Below are positions 1 to 10,358 of a stretch of DNA of 64,000 bases, piece by piece. This DNA comes from Butyrivibrio sp. (GTDB lineage: Bacteria > Bacillota > Clostridia > Lachnospirales > Lachnospiraceae), in contig JAKVKH010000006.1 in assembly GCA_022486625.1 (NCBI GenBank), positions 44,345 to 108,344 on the forward strand, written 5' to 3'. A program made the position numbers and the translations under genes. The notes below the pieces were generated by a model. The model was not told the origin of the DNA. It saw only the letters and a list, made by a program, of their open reading frames with translations, and ran no database searches. The stretch's first letter is position 1; each line of letters opens with the position of its first letter.

Positions 1-424
1 TACGCAGAGGAACAAAACAGTGGTCCAGCAGAGTATTCAGAAAGACGGACATGAATATGAAGACCATCAGGAGAATATCATCATAACGGTTCCATATGAC
101 GCGGTATTCCCTGATTTTCATAAAGCGTTCAATCAGGTAATAGGCAGAGAGAAAGAACAGAATAGAGGTACTGGAAAATACCAGTTCATAAAAACTTTCC
201 ACTACCCGACAGGTTTCAAGGTTAATGATTTTTCCCTTTTTTTTTCGATGGACATCCGCTGGAAGTGAATGTCTGAGGTCTTCATCCTGATCACTCAGAC
301 GCTGTGCATGTCTGGCATCCAGAAAAATGAGCAGCAGCACAATGATCAGTCCGATGAAGGCAACGATCAGAAACCAGCCGGCATTTTTCCAGTCGAGGTA
401 ATGTGAAACATATTTGTTATTCAT
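1..424 (-). CDS. Putative multi-pass membrane protein, C-terminus truncated by window edge
   Basis: Reading the - strand from ATG at 424 gives an uninterrupted frame MNNKYVSHYLDWKNAGWFLIVAFIGLIIVLLLIFLDARH...YDDILLMVFIFMSVFLNTLLDHCFVPLR with hydrophobic segments. It is absent from the ORF track because it runs off the window. Confidence 0.75.
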   Translation of the reverse strand, partial: MNNKYVSHYLDWKNAGWFLIVAFIGLIIVLLLIFLDARHAQRLSDQDEDLRHSLPADVHRKKKGKIINLETCRVVESFYELVFSSTSILFFLSAYYLIERFMKIREYRVIWNRYDDILLMVFIFMSVFLNTLLDHCFVPLR

Positions 425-564
425 GACAGAAAATCCTCTTTTCATTCAAATTGTTATAACAACGCATAAGTATATCACTTTAAAACGCAATATGGATATG
501 CAGGACAGACATTTAAGGAATATTAAGAAAATAGACTGTAAAATCTGATACAATAAGAAAAGAT

Positions 565-2367
565 ATGTGTGGCAGGAAAAGTTATTTTCCAAAGGAAATG
601 GAAATCAGTATGAAAAGAGAAATTACGAGGGTAGAGCATCCGGATCATATTTTGTCGTATTTCAGGCTGGAAACAGGGCCGCTTGCGATTGTCACAGTAT
701 CCGGAATTATTTATAACGTGGGGATGACAGCAGGCCCTTATTTTGAAGGCCAGCTGGCACAGTGCCTTTATGATATTATGAAAGGCCGCAGAACATTACA
801 GGATATGCTGATGCTTGCAGGAACTTATCTGGCAGTGATTTTTCTGGTACAGCTGATGCGCTGCCTGAAGCGTTTTTATGTGCGCAGGTTTGCTAATGAT
901 ACGAGTCGGAATATGCGGCATATGCTATACAACAGTCTGGTTAATATGAGCAGAGCACAGCTGGAGCAGGAAAACCTGGGAAGCATCATGACCAAGGCCG
1001 TAGGAGATGTGGATGCCTGTGTCGAGGGCATGCGGAAATTCACGACGGAGGTCTTTGATACCGGAGTTGTGCTGGTAGCTTATCTTGTGATGCTCTTTGG
1101 CTATGATTATCGTCTGGCCTTTATGTCCTGCGGCTTTACGCTGGCCGCGTATTTTATTGCCGGTAGACTTAAAAACGTGGTGACTTCCTACAGCGCAGCT
1201 TACCGTAAAAGTGCCGGACTTCTGAATCAGGCGACAATGGATCGTGTTTCCAATGAGATTACCTACAGGGTTTATGGTTGTGAAACACAGCGGGATGAGG
1301 CATATGAAATCAGGCTGAAAGATTATGAAAAACGGGCGGTCAGAGCGAATCTCTGGGAAAGTACCATGCAGCCTCTGTATAATATTATTTCCATGTGCGG
1401 AGTGGTGCTGATTATTTTCTTCGGCGCCCGCAATGTAGCGGGGCAGGGCTGGACAAGCTGGAATATTGCTGCATTTACGACCTTTATGAGCTGTTTTGCC
1501 AAAATGGCACTGAAGTCGTCAAAGGCAGCAAAGCTCTTTAATGCAGTGCAGAAAGCGAAGGTATCATGGAAGAGAATCCGTCCGCTGATGAAGGAATATG
1601 TGGAAAAAAGTACAGATTCAGAAATTGATTTCAAAGCGCAGGAGGCACTTTCTGTTTCTCATCTGCAGGTTGGAAAGCCGGATGGTACACAGATTTTTTC
1701 TGATGTCAGTTTCTGTGCAGAGCCGGGACAGATCATCGGGATCACGGGACCTGTGGCATGCGGAAAGTCCACACTGGGCAAGGTGCTCATCGGAGAGATC
1801 CCCTATGAAGGCAGTATCATGGTCGGAGACAGAGAACTTTCATCTCTGAGTGAGTATGAACGCAGCAGACTGGTGTCCTATATGGGACATCAGCCGGAAC
1901 TGATGAGCGATACGATCGAAGAAAATATCCGTCTGGGAGAGGAAAAAGAGACAGACGGTTTTCTGAAAGCGGTATGTATGGAGGAAGATCTGCAGCAGAT
2001 GCCGCAAAAGGTAAAGACACACGTCGGGAACGGAGGCGTTCGTCTGTCGGGCGGGCAGCAGGCTCGTGTGGCACTTGCCAGAACACTGTATCATGAAGGA
2101 CAGATTCTGGTACTGGATGATCCATTTTCTGCAGTGGACAGAAAGACGGAAGCAGAAATCTTCCGTAATCTGAAAAAAATTGCGGAAGGGAAGACTGTGC
2201 TTCTGATTTCGCACAGGCTGTGGCTGTTTCCGCAGACTGATCGGGTACTGTTTATGGAAAACGGGCACACATTGTATGCACCGCATGAGGAAATGCTGAA
2301 AAAAAGCGATGATTATGCGCAGCTGTATCGGATGCAGATGGCAGGAGGTACAGAAGATGCAGAATAA
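565..2367 (+). CDS. ABC transporter, fused permease/ATP-binding protein (heterodimer half 1)
   Basis: Walker A GPVACGKST, signature LSGGQQARVALARTL, Walker B ILVLDD (catalytic E replaced by D), H-loop LLISHR, and an N-terminal TM domain. Start could be 598 or 610. Confidence 0.92.
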   Translation: MCGRKSYFPKEMEISMKREITRVEHPDHILSYFRLETGPLAIVTVSGIIYNVGMTAGPYFEGQLAQCLYDIMKGRRTLQDMLMLAGTYLAVIFLVQLMRCLKRFYVRRFANDTSRNMRHMLYNSLVNMSRAQLEQENLGSIMTKAVGDVDACVEGMRKFTTEVFDTGVVLVAYLVMLFGYDYRLAFMSCGFTLAAYFIAGRLKNVVTSYSAAYRKSAGLLNQATMDRVSNEITYRVYGCETQRDEAYEIRLKDYEKRAVRANLWESTMQPLYNIISMCGVVLIIFFGARNVAGQGWTSWNIAAFTTFMSCFAKMALKSSKAAKLFNAVQKAKVSWKRIRPLMKEYVEKSTDSEIDFKAQEALSVSHLQVGKPDGTQIFSDVSFCAEPGQIIGITGPVACGKSTLGKVLIGEIPYEGSIMVGDRELSSLSEYERSRLVSYMGHQPELMSDTIEENIRLGEEKETDGFLKAVCMEEDLQQMPQKVKTHVGNGGVRLSGGQQARVALARTLYHEGQILVLDDPFSAVDRKTEAEIFRNLKKIAEGKTVLLISHRLWLFPQTDRVLFMENGHTLYAPHEEMLKKSDDYAQLYRMQMAGGTEDAE

Positions 2368-4030
2368 ATATGGACTGAAAACTGTACTTGGGAAAATTAT
2401 CCGTGGATCCGGAGCGATGACGTTTCTGATGTTGGTACTGATTATCGGTGCTGTGGTATCTGCGCTTTTCCCGCCGCTTGTACTTGAGAAAATTGTAAAC
2501 TGTCTTACGGCAGGTCAGGGCGTTTCACTTCTGATGGCAATCGAATATTTTGCACTGATTGCGGTTTCCGGAGTAATGGAATCCGGACAGAATGTCATGA
2601 TTACTGTTTTCGGGCAGAAGGTTACACACGGCCTTCGAAGTGAGATGTGTGATAAACTGCGCCGCCTTCCGGCAGCATATTATACGGCAAATGAAGCAGG
2701 CAAGATCACATCCAGGTTCGTAAATGATGTGGATACCATTGATACTCTTTTTACGGATGGTATCATCGGTATGTTTGCGGATGCCTGCAAGATCGTCAGT
2801 ATTCTTGCGGTAATATTCTGGCTGAGCAGAGGACTGGGAATTCTGCTGTTGATTGTGACGCCGCTCCTGTTCCTTATGACCAGAGCTTTTCAGAAGAAAA
2901 TGCTGGACGCACAGATGGAAAACAGGGTAGCTGTGGCGAAGGTGAATAATCATGTGCCGGAGACCATTCAGAATATCCGCATGATTCACACATTGTTCCG
3001 GCAGAAATACATGGAGCGCAGATATGACGAATATATACAGGAAAGTTACCGTGCAACGGATAAAACCAATCTGTACGATTCTGTATATTCTCCGATTATT
3101 ATTTTTACCGGTTCCTGTGTGACGGCGGTCATGATGATATGCGCGGCCATGGGCGGAGGAATGCGTGAATTTTTCGGCGTGTCCGTCGGAACTGCGGTTG
3201 CCATGATTTCCTATGTCAGCAGAGTATTTGATCCGCTTGAGAGTATCGGTATGGAGATTCAGAGTATTCAGTCAGCGGTGGCAGGTGTGAAGCGCATGAA
3301 TGAATTTCTGAGAGAAGAAGAGCGCCCGGAAGCCGGAAAAAAAGCAGAAGATGGGAAAGAAGACGCAGGCGGACAGAATCCGGAAGATGGGATCCGTTTT
3401 TCTGATGTGACTTTCCGCTATGGAACGGATCAGCCTGTATTTGAACATCTTGATTTTACAGTGGCGAAGGGAGAGCATGTGACCTTCGTCGGCAGGACGG
3501 GTGCCGGTAAGAGTACAGTGTTCAGACTTCTGCTGGGACTCTATGTGCCGGAAGCAGGGAACATAAGTGTTTTCGGAACCAAAGCTCTGGAAATTCCGGA
3601 TGGCAGTAAAAGAAAGCTTTTTGGCTATGTGGAGCAGAAGTTCAGTCCGGTAAACGGAAGTGTTGCAGAGCAGATTTCGCTATATGATCCGGAGATTACC
3701 GGCGTGCAGATTCAGAAGGCGGCAGAACTGACAGGACTTCATGAAGTGATTACCGCATTGCCGAAAGGATATGATACGCAGATCGCAGATGCAACGTTTT
3801 CACAGGGGCAGTATCAGCTGCTCTCGATTGCAAGGGCGGTTGCAGCACAGCCGCAGATCCTGTTGCTGGATGAAATTACGGCGGATCTTGACAGTGATAC
3901 GGAGAAACGTGTACTGGAAGCACTTGAACGTGCAGGCGCCGGCAGAACGGTGCTGTCTATTTCACACAGACTGCAGGAATATACAGGGAATCAGAGACTG
4001 ATTACGATAGGTCAGCAGGTCGTGCAATGA
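2357..4030 (+). CDS. ABC transporter, fused permease/ATP-binding protein (heterodimer half 2)
   Basis: Walker A GRTGAGKST, degenerate signature FSQGQYQLLSIARA, Walker B ILLLDE. Overlaps the preceding ABC gene. Confidence 0.92.
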   Translation: MQNKYGLKTVLGKIIRGSGAMTFLMLVLIIGAVVSALFPPLVLEKIVNCLTAGQGVSLLMAIEYFALIAVSGVMESGQNVMITVFGQKVTHGLRSEMCDKLRRLPAAYYTANEAGKITSRFVNDVDTIDTLFTDGIIGMFADACKIVSILAVIFWLSRGLGILLLIVTPLLFLMTRAFQKKMLDAQMENRVAVAKVNNHVPETIQNIRMIHTLFRQKYMERRYDEYIQESYRATDKTNLYDSVYSPIIIFTGSCVTAVMMICAAMGGGMREFFGVSVGTAVAMISYVSRVFDPLESIGMEIQSIQSAVAGVKRMNEFLREEERPEAGKKAEDGKEDAGGQNPEDGIRFSDVTFRYGTDQPVFEHLDFTVAKGEHVTFVGRTGAGKSTVFRLLLGLYVPEAGNISVFGTKALEIPDGSKRKLFGYVEQKFSPVNGSVAEQISLYDPEITGVQIQKAAELTGLHEVITALPKGYDTQIADATFSQGQYQLLSIARAVAAQPQILLLDEITADLDSDTEKRVLEALERAGAGRTVLSISHRLQEYTGNQRLITIGQQVVQ

Positions 4031-4074
4031 GAAAGTTCTGTAACATAAGTAAATATTGAAGTAAGGATGTCATA

Positions 4075-5475
4075 ATGCTTTTTTCGAGTCTGATTTTTAT
4101 TTTTCGCTTTCTGATTATTTTTATGTTGATTTATTTCCTGACACCGGAGAGATACCGGAATATTGTGCTTTTTGCAGGAAGTATCGTGTTCTATGCAGCG
4201 GGGGAACCGCGGTTTGTATTTATCATGCTGGGTTCGGTCTGTCTGAATTATGTTTTTTATCTTCTGATCAGAAAGAGTGGGGCGGGTAGCCGGAAGCTCT
4301 TTCTGATTCTGATGCTGCTTTTTAATTTCGCACTTCTGTTTGTATTCAAATACTGGGATTTTGCGGCGGAGACACTGACAACGATTTTCGGGCATCCGCT
4401 GATGCCGGTACTGAAACTGGTATTGCCACTCGGCATCAGTTTCTATACGTTTCAGATTGTATCGCTCCAGGCAGACAGTTATATGGCACTTCAAAACGGT
4501 CAGGAGACAAGGCAGATTTCATTTCTGACTTTTGCCACCTATATTATCATGTTTCCACAGCTGGTGGCAGGACCGATTCTGAAATATGATGAAGTGGCAT
4601 CAGAAATGGAGCACAGGATCTGTTCGGCAGAAAAAGCGGAGGATGGGTTCAAACTGTTCATTTTCGGGCTGGCATTGAAAGTGCTCCTGGCGAATAAAAT
4701 CGGAACACTCTGGTCAACCATCTGTATGGCGGGAATGGATGCTTTGTCAGCGCCGATGGCATGGCTTGGTGCTTTTGCCTATTCGTTTCAGATCTATTTT
4801 GATTTCTGGGGCTATTCGCTGATGGCAATGGGACTTGGAGAAATGTTGGGATTCTATTTTCCGGAGAATTTCCATGATCCTTATCTTGCCAGAACAATGA
4901 CCGGTTTCTGGCGCAGATGGCATATCACGCTGGGACGCTGGTTCAGAGAATATGTATATATCCCAATGGGCGGCAGCAGATGCAGTCGGGAAAGGACATT
5001 CCGGAACATCCTGATTGTATGGGCATTGACGGGACTCTGGCATGGCGCCAGCTGGAATTTCGTATTGTGGGGTCTGACATTCTTTGTGCTGATTTCACTG
5101 GAAAAGGCTTTTTATGGAAAATATCTTGAAAAGAACGCTGTGCTCGGTCATCTGTATATGATTCTGCTGATTCCGGTGACATGGGTGATTTTTGCCATTA
5201 CGGATTTTACGGATCTTTTGTCTTATCTTCGTTGTATGATCGGGATGCCGCCGGCAGGAGTTCTGACGGGGGCAGATCAGCTCTTTCGGTATCTGCGGCA
5301 GTACGGATTGCTTCTGGGATTCTGTGTCCTTTTTTCAACGGCAATACCGATGATGCTGTATCAGAAGTACAGGAAGCACTGGTGGATGCTGCTTACCTTA
5401 TTTGCGGCATTTGTATTTTCTGTATATGAAATTGCAAACGGAAGCAGTAATCCGTTTCTGTATTTCCGTTTCTGA
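4075..5475 (+). CDS. MBOAT family O-acyltransferase (AlgI/DltB-like)
   Basis: Multi-pass protein with FWRRWHITLGRWFREYVYIPMGGSR and LTGLWHGASWNFVLWG motifs. Confidence 0.93.
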   Translation: MLFSSLIFIFRFLIIFMLIYFLTPERYRNIVLFAGSIVFYAAGEPRFVFIMLGSVCLNYVFYLLIRKSGAGSRKLFLILMLLFNFALLFVFKYWDFAAETLTTIFGHPLMPVLKLVLPLGISFYTFQIVSLQADSYMALQNGQETRQISFLTFATYIIMFPQLVAGPILKYDEVASEMEHRICSAEKAEDGFKLFIFGLALKVLLANKIGTLWSTICMAGMDALSAPMAWLGAFAYSFQIYFDFWGYSLMAMGLGEMLGFYFPENFHDPYLARTMTGFWRRWHITLGRWFREYVYIPMGGSRCSRERTFRNILIVWALTGLWHGASWNFVLWGLTFFVLISLEKAFYGKYLEKNAVLGHLYMILLIPVTWVIFAITDFTDLLSYLRCMIGMPPAGVLTGADQLFRYLRQYGLLLGFCVLFSTAIPMMLYQKYRKHWWMLLTLFAAFVFSVYEIANGSSNPFLYFRF

Positions 5476-5531
5476 TTTCCGGCGGTTTCAGAGAAATAAT
5501 GTTATGAATAATGAATTGAGGCTTAAGTTGA

Positions 5532-6653
5532 ATGGCTGATAAAAGCAGAGATAAGGAAGAATTAAAAAGGGGAATCAGAAGGATGTGGCACAGATGCCCG
5601 CTTCTGATGGGAACCATCTGTATATTTACGGTGGCGGGGATTATGGGTGCGGCAAAGACTGCGCTGACAACTCCTGTACCGGTAGGAAAATATCTTGCAG
5701 ATCATCTGACATCGCCATGCTGGAGTGATCTCACGGCAATGGCAGAGGAAGTACCGGAGCCGGATGCCGTATCAGCGGATGCATCCGCATCAGTAAAACC
5801 TTCAAAGCAGGAGAAAGATACCACAGGGGAAGTGTCAGGAGAAAAGAATACCGGGACAGCAAAAAAAACAGTGTCTGCTGACAGCAGTACGGCACTGGCA
5901 GCAGGAGTGGCTTCCTCAGATGCAGATATTGCAGGAGAGGGCGATTCTGCAGGGCAGATTATTGGTGTAACGAAGTTTGTTTCTTATACACCGGTAAAGG
6001 TCAGTTCCAGATATTATAAGGATGCCGGCAAGACTGCGTTGACCACAGAGTATCCCTACAGTGAAGTAAAGGCGGACTATTTCTCTGATGCTTTGTTTAT
6101 CGGGGATTCCAGAACACTCGGGCTTCATGATTATTCCGGTTGGAAGGATAAGGCAGATTTCTTCTGTGATAATGGTTTTTCTGCATATCAGTGGGTGAAG
6201 GATGGCAAGGCGGTAAATCAGAAGACAGGGAAAACAGTTGATCTTCAGAGTGCTATTTCCGGAAAAAAGTATGGGAAGATTTATCTGATGGTTGGCATGA
6301 ATGATCTCGGCTACGGAACTACGGATCTGTATGTATCTGATATGAAAAAAATGCTTGCCATGCTTGAAAAAGCACAGCCGCAGGCCATCATATATCTGAT
6401 GGGCAATCTTCATATGGCAGCCTCCAAAAGTGATATGAAGGGTGTCTACAATAATATCAGTCTGAATGCCAAAAATGTGGCGATGGCTTCCCTTGCAGAC
6501 GGAACCCGAATCTTTTATCTGGATGTCAATCCGTTGTTTACGGATAAGAACGGATATCTGAAGGATGAACTTACCTTTGACGGATTTCATCTTTATGCCC
6601 AAGGCTATCAGGAGTGGGCGGATTATATCAGAAAGCACGGAATCGTCAGGTGA
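5532..6653 (+). CDS. Membrane-anchored SGNH/GDSL-like hydrolase, partner of the MBOAT acyltransferase
   Basis: N-terminal TM, Ser/Ala-rich linker, then FIGDSRTLGL ... VGMNDLGY ... DGFHLYAQGYQEWADYI. Confidence 0.8.
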   Translation: MADKSRDKEELKRGIRRMWHRCPLLMGTICIFTVAGIMGAAKTALTTPVPVGKYLADHLTSPCWSDLTAMAEEVPEPDAVSADASASVKPSKQEKDTTGEVSGEKNTGTAKKTVSADSSTALAAGVASSDADIAGEGDSAGQIIGVTKFVSYTPVKVSSRYYKDAGKTALTTEYPYSEVKADYFSDALFIGDSRTLGLHDYSGWKDKADFFCDNGFSAYQWVKDGKAVNQKTGKTVDLQSAISGKKYGKIYLMVGMNDLGYGTTDLYVSDMKKMLAMLEKAQPQAIIYLMGNLHMAASKSDMKGVYNNISLNAKNVAMASLADGTRIFYLDVNPLFTDKNGYLKDELTFDGFHLYAQGYQEWADYIRKHGIVR

Positions 6654-6739
6654 AACGTTATGGCACGGATGACAGTAAAGCAAAAATAGAATATAATGAG
6701 CCGTAAGATCAAAGGAAAAAGACGGGAAGTAAAAGAGCA

Positions 6740-7435
6740 ATGAAAGAATCAGCAGGTACAAAATTAATCAGGATTTTTTCCGGCAAACAGATGTCGGAAG
6801 CATTTATCAACAGTATATTTCTGGCACTGTCCGGTGGATTTCAGGATGCCTACACTTATTTTACCAGAAATGAAGTTTTCTCCAATGCGCAGACCGGCAA
6901 TGTGGTGCTGATGAGTCAGCATTTCATGAAAGGACAGTGGGCACAGGGACTTCGTTATCTGCTGCCGATATTGGCATTTGCAGGAGGCGTTTTTGTAGCG
7001 GAAACTGTTCAGGGCAGATATAAGTTTGCACAGAAGCTTCATTGGAGACAGGGAATTTTGCTGGCAGAGATCCTGATTCTGGTATTGGTAGGCTTTATTC
7101 CTGGAAACTGTAATACGCTGGCGACAATTCTGGTATCTTTTTCCTGTGCAATGCAGGTGCAGAGTTTCCGTAAGGTGAAGGGGTATTCCTATGCCAGTAC
7201 AATGTGCATTGGGAATCTTCGCAGCGGGACAGCAGCATTGTCACTGTATGCAAGGGAAAAGAACCGTGATCAGCTCAGGCAGGCAATGTACTATTTTGGT
7301 GTTATTCTGTTTTTTGCACTTGGAGCGGGAATCGGCGGTGTGCTGTCGGAATGCTTCGGCTTTCATGCAATATGGATTTCCAGTGGCCTTCTGGCGGTCA
7401 GCTTTCTGCTGATGTTCCTGGAAAAACTGAAATGA
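6740..7435 (+). CDS. YoaK/DUF1275 family membrane protein
   Basis: GGFQDAYTYFTRNEVFSNAQTGNVVLM motif and multiple TM segments. Confidence 0.88.
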   Translation: MKESAGTKLIRIFSGKQMSEAFINSIFLALSGGFQDAYTYFTRNEVFSNAQTGNVVLMSQHFMKGQWAQGLRYLLPILAFAGGVFVAETVQGRYKFAQKLHWRQGILLAEILILVLVGFIPGNCNTLATILVSFSCAMQVQSFRKVKGYSYASTMCIGNLRSGTAALSLYAREKNRDQLRQAMYYFGVILFFALGAGIGGVLSECFGFHAIWISSGLLAVSFLLMFLEKLK

Positions 7436-7450
7436 TAAAGGTGAAATTTC

Positions 7451-8935
7451 GTGAATAAAAATGAACATGTGATAAAAACTGTATATGATGGCTCCATAGC
7501 ACAGGAAATGGAGATTGAACCCGGAGATGTTTTACTGTCCATTAATGGAGAGGAAGTGGAAGATGTCTTTGACTACCGATATCTGATCAAGGACGAGAAT
7601 GTGGATGTGCTGATTCGCAAGCCATCAGGGGAAGAATGGGAACTGGAAATTGAGAAGGACTATGACGATGATCTGGGCATGGAATTTGATAATGCACTGA
7701 TGAGTGATTATCGTTCCTGCAGCAATAAATGTATCTTCTGTTTTATTGACCAGATGCCTCCGGGAATGAGGGAGACACTTTATTTCAAGGATGATGATTC
7801 AAGGCTTTCTTTTTTGCAGGGCAATTATATCACACTGACCAATATGGATGATAAAGCCGTAGACCGCATTATCAGAATGCAGCTGGCACCGATCAACATT
7901 TCGGTACAGACAACAAATCCTGAACTGCGCTGCAAAATGCTGAATAATCGTTTTGCAGGTGAGAAACTGAAATATCTGAAAAAGCTTTATGACGGTCATG
8001 TGGAAATGAATGGGCAGATTGTCTGCGTAAAAAATGTAAATGACGGCGAAGAGCTAAGACGCACCATCAACGATCTGATGCAGTATCTGCCGTTTATGCG
8101 AAGCGTATCGGTGGTTCCTGCCGGTATTACGAAATTCAGAAAGGGATTGTATCCGATTGAGCTTTTTGACAAAGAGGAAGCAGGCGCAGTTATAGATCTG
8201 ATCGAAAGTTATCAGCAGTCCTGCTATGAAAAATACGGTCTCCATTTTATTCATGCAAGTGATGAATGGTATATTACGGCAGGACGTGAGCTTCCCGAAG
8301 AAGAACGGTATGATGGCTATATTCAGCTGGAAAACGGTGTCGGCATGATGCGTTTGTTCATGACGGAATTTCAGGAGACACTGGAGGAAGCAGTGGAAGA
8401 TCCCGAATATCCGCAGAAAAAGGATACGTTCTGCAGAACGCTTACGCTTGCAAGCGGAAGACTGGCATATCCGGTAATCCGTGATGCTGCACAGAAAATG
8501 ATGGGGGCATTTCCGCAGATTAAAATTAATATATATGCAATCAGAAATGACTTTTTCGGAGAAACGATTACGGTATCAGGGCTGATCACAGGGCAGGATC
8601 TGGTAAAACAGATTCTGGAGCGCAGGGAGGCAGGAGAGGATCTGGGAGATGTACTGCAGATCCCGTCCAATATGCTGCGAATGGGAGAACAGGTCTTTCT
8701 GGATGATATGACGCTGCAGGAGGCGGAGCAGAAACTGAAGATGAAGGTAGTTCCGCAGGAGGAAGGCGGGAAAGCCTTTGTGGAGGCTGTTCTGAACCCG
8801 GATTACTGCATGAAGCGTGATAACAGTAATTTTGTATACATTAAGGCATTTGACCGTGATCATACGGAAGGAAAAGACAGCGAAGAGGCAGAAAAGAACG
8901 CTTGTCCGGAAAATGAAGATGGAACTGACAGATAG
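7451..8935 (+). CDS. DUF512 family protein (PDZ-like plus radical SAM-like Cys motif)
   Basis: N-terminal PDZ-like segment, CSNKCIFCFIDQMPPGMRETLYFKDDDSRLSFLQGNYITLTN motif typical of the family. Confidence 0.9.
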   Translation: MNKNEHVIKTVYDGSIAQEMEIEPGDVLLSINGEEVEDVFDYRYLIKDENVDVLIRKPSGEEWELEIEKDYDDDLGMEFDNALMSDYRSCSNKCIFCFIDQMPPGMRETLYFKDDDSRLSFLQGNYITLTNMDDKAVDRIIRMQLAPINISVQTTNPELRCKMLNNRFAGEKLKYLKKLYDGHVEMNGQIVCVKNVNDGEELRRTINDLMQYLPFMRSVSVVPAGITKFRKGLYPIELFDKEEAGAVIDLIESYQQSCYEKYGLHFIHASDEWYITAGRELPEEERYDGYIQLENGVGMMRLFMTEFQETLEEAVEDPEYPQKKDTFCRTLTLASGRLAYPVIRDAAQKMMGAFPQIKINIYAIRNDFFGETITVSGLITGQDLVKQILERREAGEDLGDVLQIPSNMLRMGEQVFLDDMTLQEAEQKLKMKVVPQEEGGKAFVEAVLNPDYCMKRDNSNFVYIKAFDRDHTEGKDSEEAEKNACPENEDGTDR

Positions 8936-9695
8936 GGAAATGAATCATCTGCTGCATGCACTTCTTGATCTGGGAGAGACAATGCTGATATCCGGCGCAG
9001 AAATCAACCGGGTGGAGGATACGCTGATCAGGCTGGGAATGGCTTACGGCGCAAGGAAGATGAATGTATTTGTCATTACCTCCAGTATCGTCATTACCAT
9101 GGCGTTTCCGGAGGAACTTGAAGTGACACAGACGCGTAGAATTCTTGACTGTGCAGGCAATGATTTTACAAGGCTTGAACAGCTCAATCATCTGAGCAGA
9201 ACCTGCTGCAGAGAGCAGTACAGCGTTGCAGAGTTTCAGCAGAAAATTGATGAAATCCGGAATGAACCGGTTTCTGACTGGCCTCTTTTTACGGGCAGTA
9301 TGCTGGGAACTTTCAGTTTCGCCATCTTTTTCGGAGGAACAGTATGGGATGGAATTATTGCTGCAGGTTTTGCAGTGGCAATCTGTTTTCTGCAGAAATA
9401 TATGCGCAGAATCTGCCCGAATACCATGGTGTTCAATCTGCTGACCGCGTTTCTGATTGGTCTTGGGATCACACTTCTGGCAGGAGCGGTTCCGGGGCTT
9501 CATTCTGATAAGATCATGATCGGTGATATCATGTTGCTGATTCCCGGTATTGCAATGACAAATGCAATACGTGATGTCCTGGTAGGAGATACGATTTCCG
9601 GCGCCATGCGACTGATTGAGAGTCTTCTCTGGGCAGGTTCTCTTGCCTGTGGCTTTATGATTTCCATGTGGATTCTGGGAGGTGCAGTGAGATGA
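8913..9695 (+). CDS. Threonine/serine exporter ThrE, N-terminal (large) subunit
   Basis: ISGAEINRVEDTL motif followed by TM segments. Start overlaps the preceding gene. Confidence 0.88.
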   Translation: MKMELTDREMNHLLHALLDLGETMLISGAEINRVEDTLIRLGMAYGARKMNVFVITSSIVITMAFPEELEVTQTRRILDCAGNDFTRLEQLNHLSRTCCREQYSVAEFQQKIDEIRNEPVSDWPLFTGSMLGTFSFAIFFGGTVWDGIIAAGFAVAICFLQKYMRRICPNTMVFNLLTAFLIGLGITLLAGAVPGLHSDKIMIGDIMLLIPGIAMTNAIRDVLVGDTISGAMRLIESLLWAGSLACGFMISMWILGGAVR

Positions 9696-10165
9696 CAGTC
9701 AGTGAGATAATCCTGCAGCTGGTAATGGCATTTGCCGGCTCTGTCGGATTTACGATTCTGTTCCGGCTGCGCAGACAGCTGATTATTCCTGCATCACTTG
9801 GCGGGTGCCTGAGCTGGGGGATTTATCTGCTTGCGCATCTTCATTACAATATCTTTTTTGCCTGCCTGATTGCATCTGCGTTCGCTGCGCTGTATTCAGA
9901 GCTTCTTGCCAGAATCAGGAAGGCGCCGGTTACGCTGTTTTTTATTTCAGCAGTAATACCGCTGATTCCGGGAAGCACACTGTATTACACAATGAGCTAT
10001 GCAGTGCAGCGCAACTGGGAAAAGGCAGGAGAATATGGGAATATGACATTGCAGTATGCATTTGCCATTGCAGTAGGCATCAGTCTGATCTGGGCATTGT
10101 TCAGTATGAGGCAGAAAATCCGTAAGGGGGATGACATGAAAATGGATAAAAAGGATAGAACATGA
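9692..10165 (+). CDS. Threonine/serine exporter ThrE, small subunit (ThrE_2)
   Basis: TM protein with PLIPGSTLYYTM motif, overlapping ThrE-N by 4 nt (ATGA). Confidence 0.87.
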   Translation: MTVSEIILQLVMAFAGSVGFTILFRLRRQLIIPASLGGCLSWGIYLLAHLHYNIFFACLIASAFAALYSELLARIRKAPVTLFFISAVIPLIPGSTLYYTMSYAVQRNWEKAGEYGNMTLQYAFAIAVGISLIWALFSMRQKIRKGDDMKMDKKDRT

Positions 10166-10358
10166 GAAGAGAATAACCCCCGAATTTTAGGAAGAAATGT
10201 TGCCATGCATGCAAATTAACGGGAATAATTATTTTTGTGTTCGCTTTTTTGTCAACAAATGCTGTTGTCTTTTACAAAATTAATAGTAATATAAACTCTG
10301 TTACCCTGAAAAAATTGGAAGTAATCTGACATCAGGGACGGGAGATTGATCTGGTAGC

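Noticed and set aside
20-268. + strand ORF of 82 aa
   Set aside because: The opposite strand carries a longer, better coding frame with TM segments running off the window edge.
5916-6761. 281-aa - strand ORF
   Set aside because: Antisense to the SGNH hydrolase gene, low-complexity Ile/Leu/Cys/His pattern typical of shadow frames.
8841-9503. 220-aa - strand ORF
   Set aside because: Antisense to the ThrE gene; no recognisable domain.
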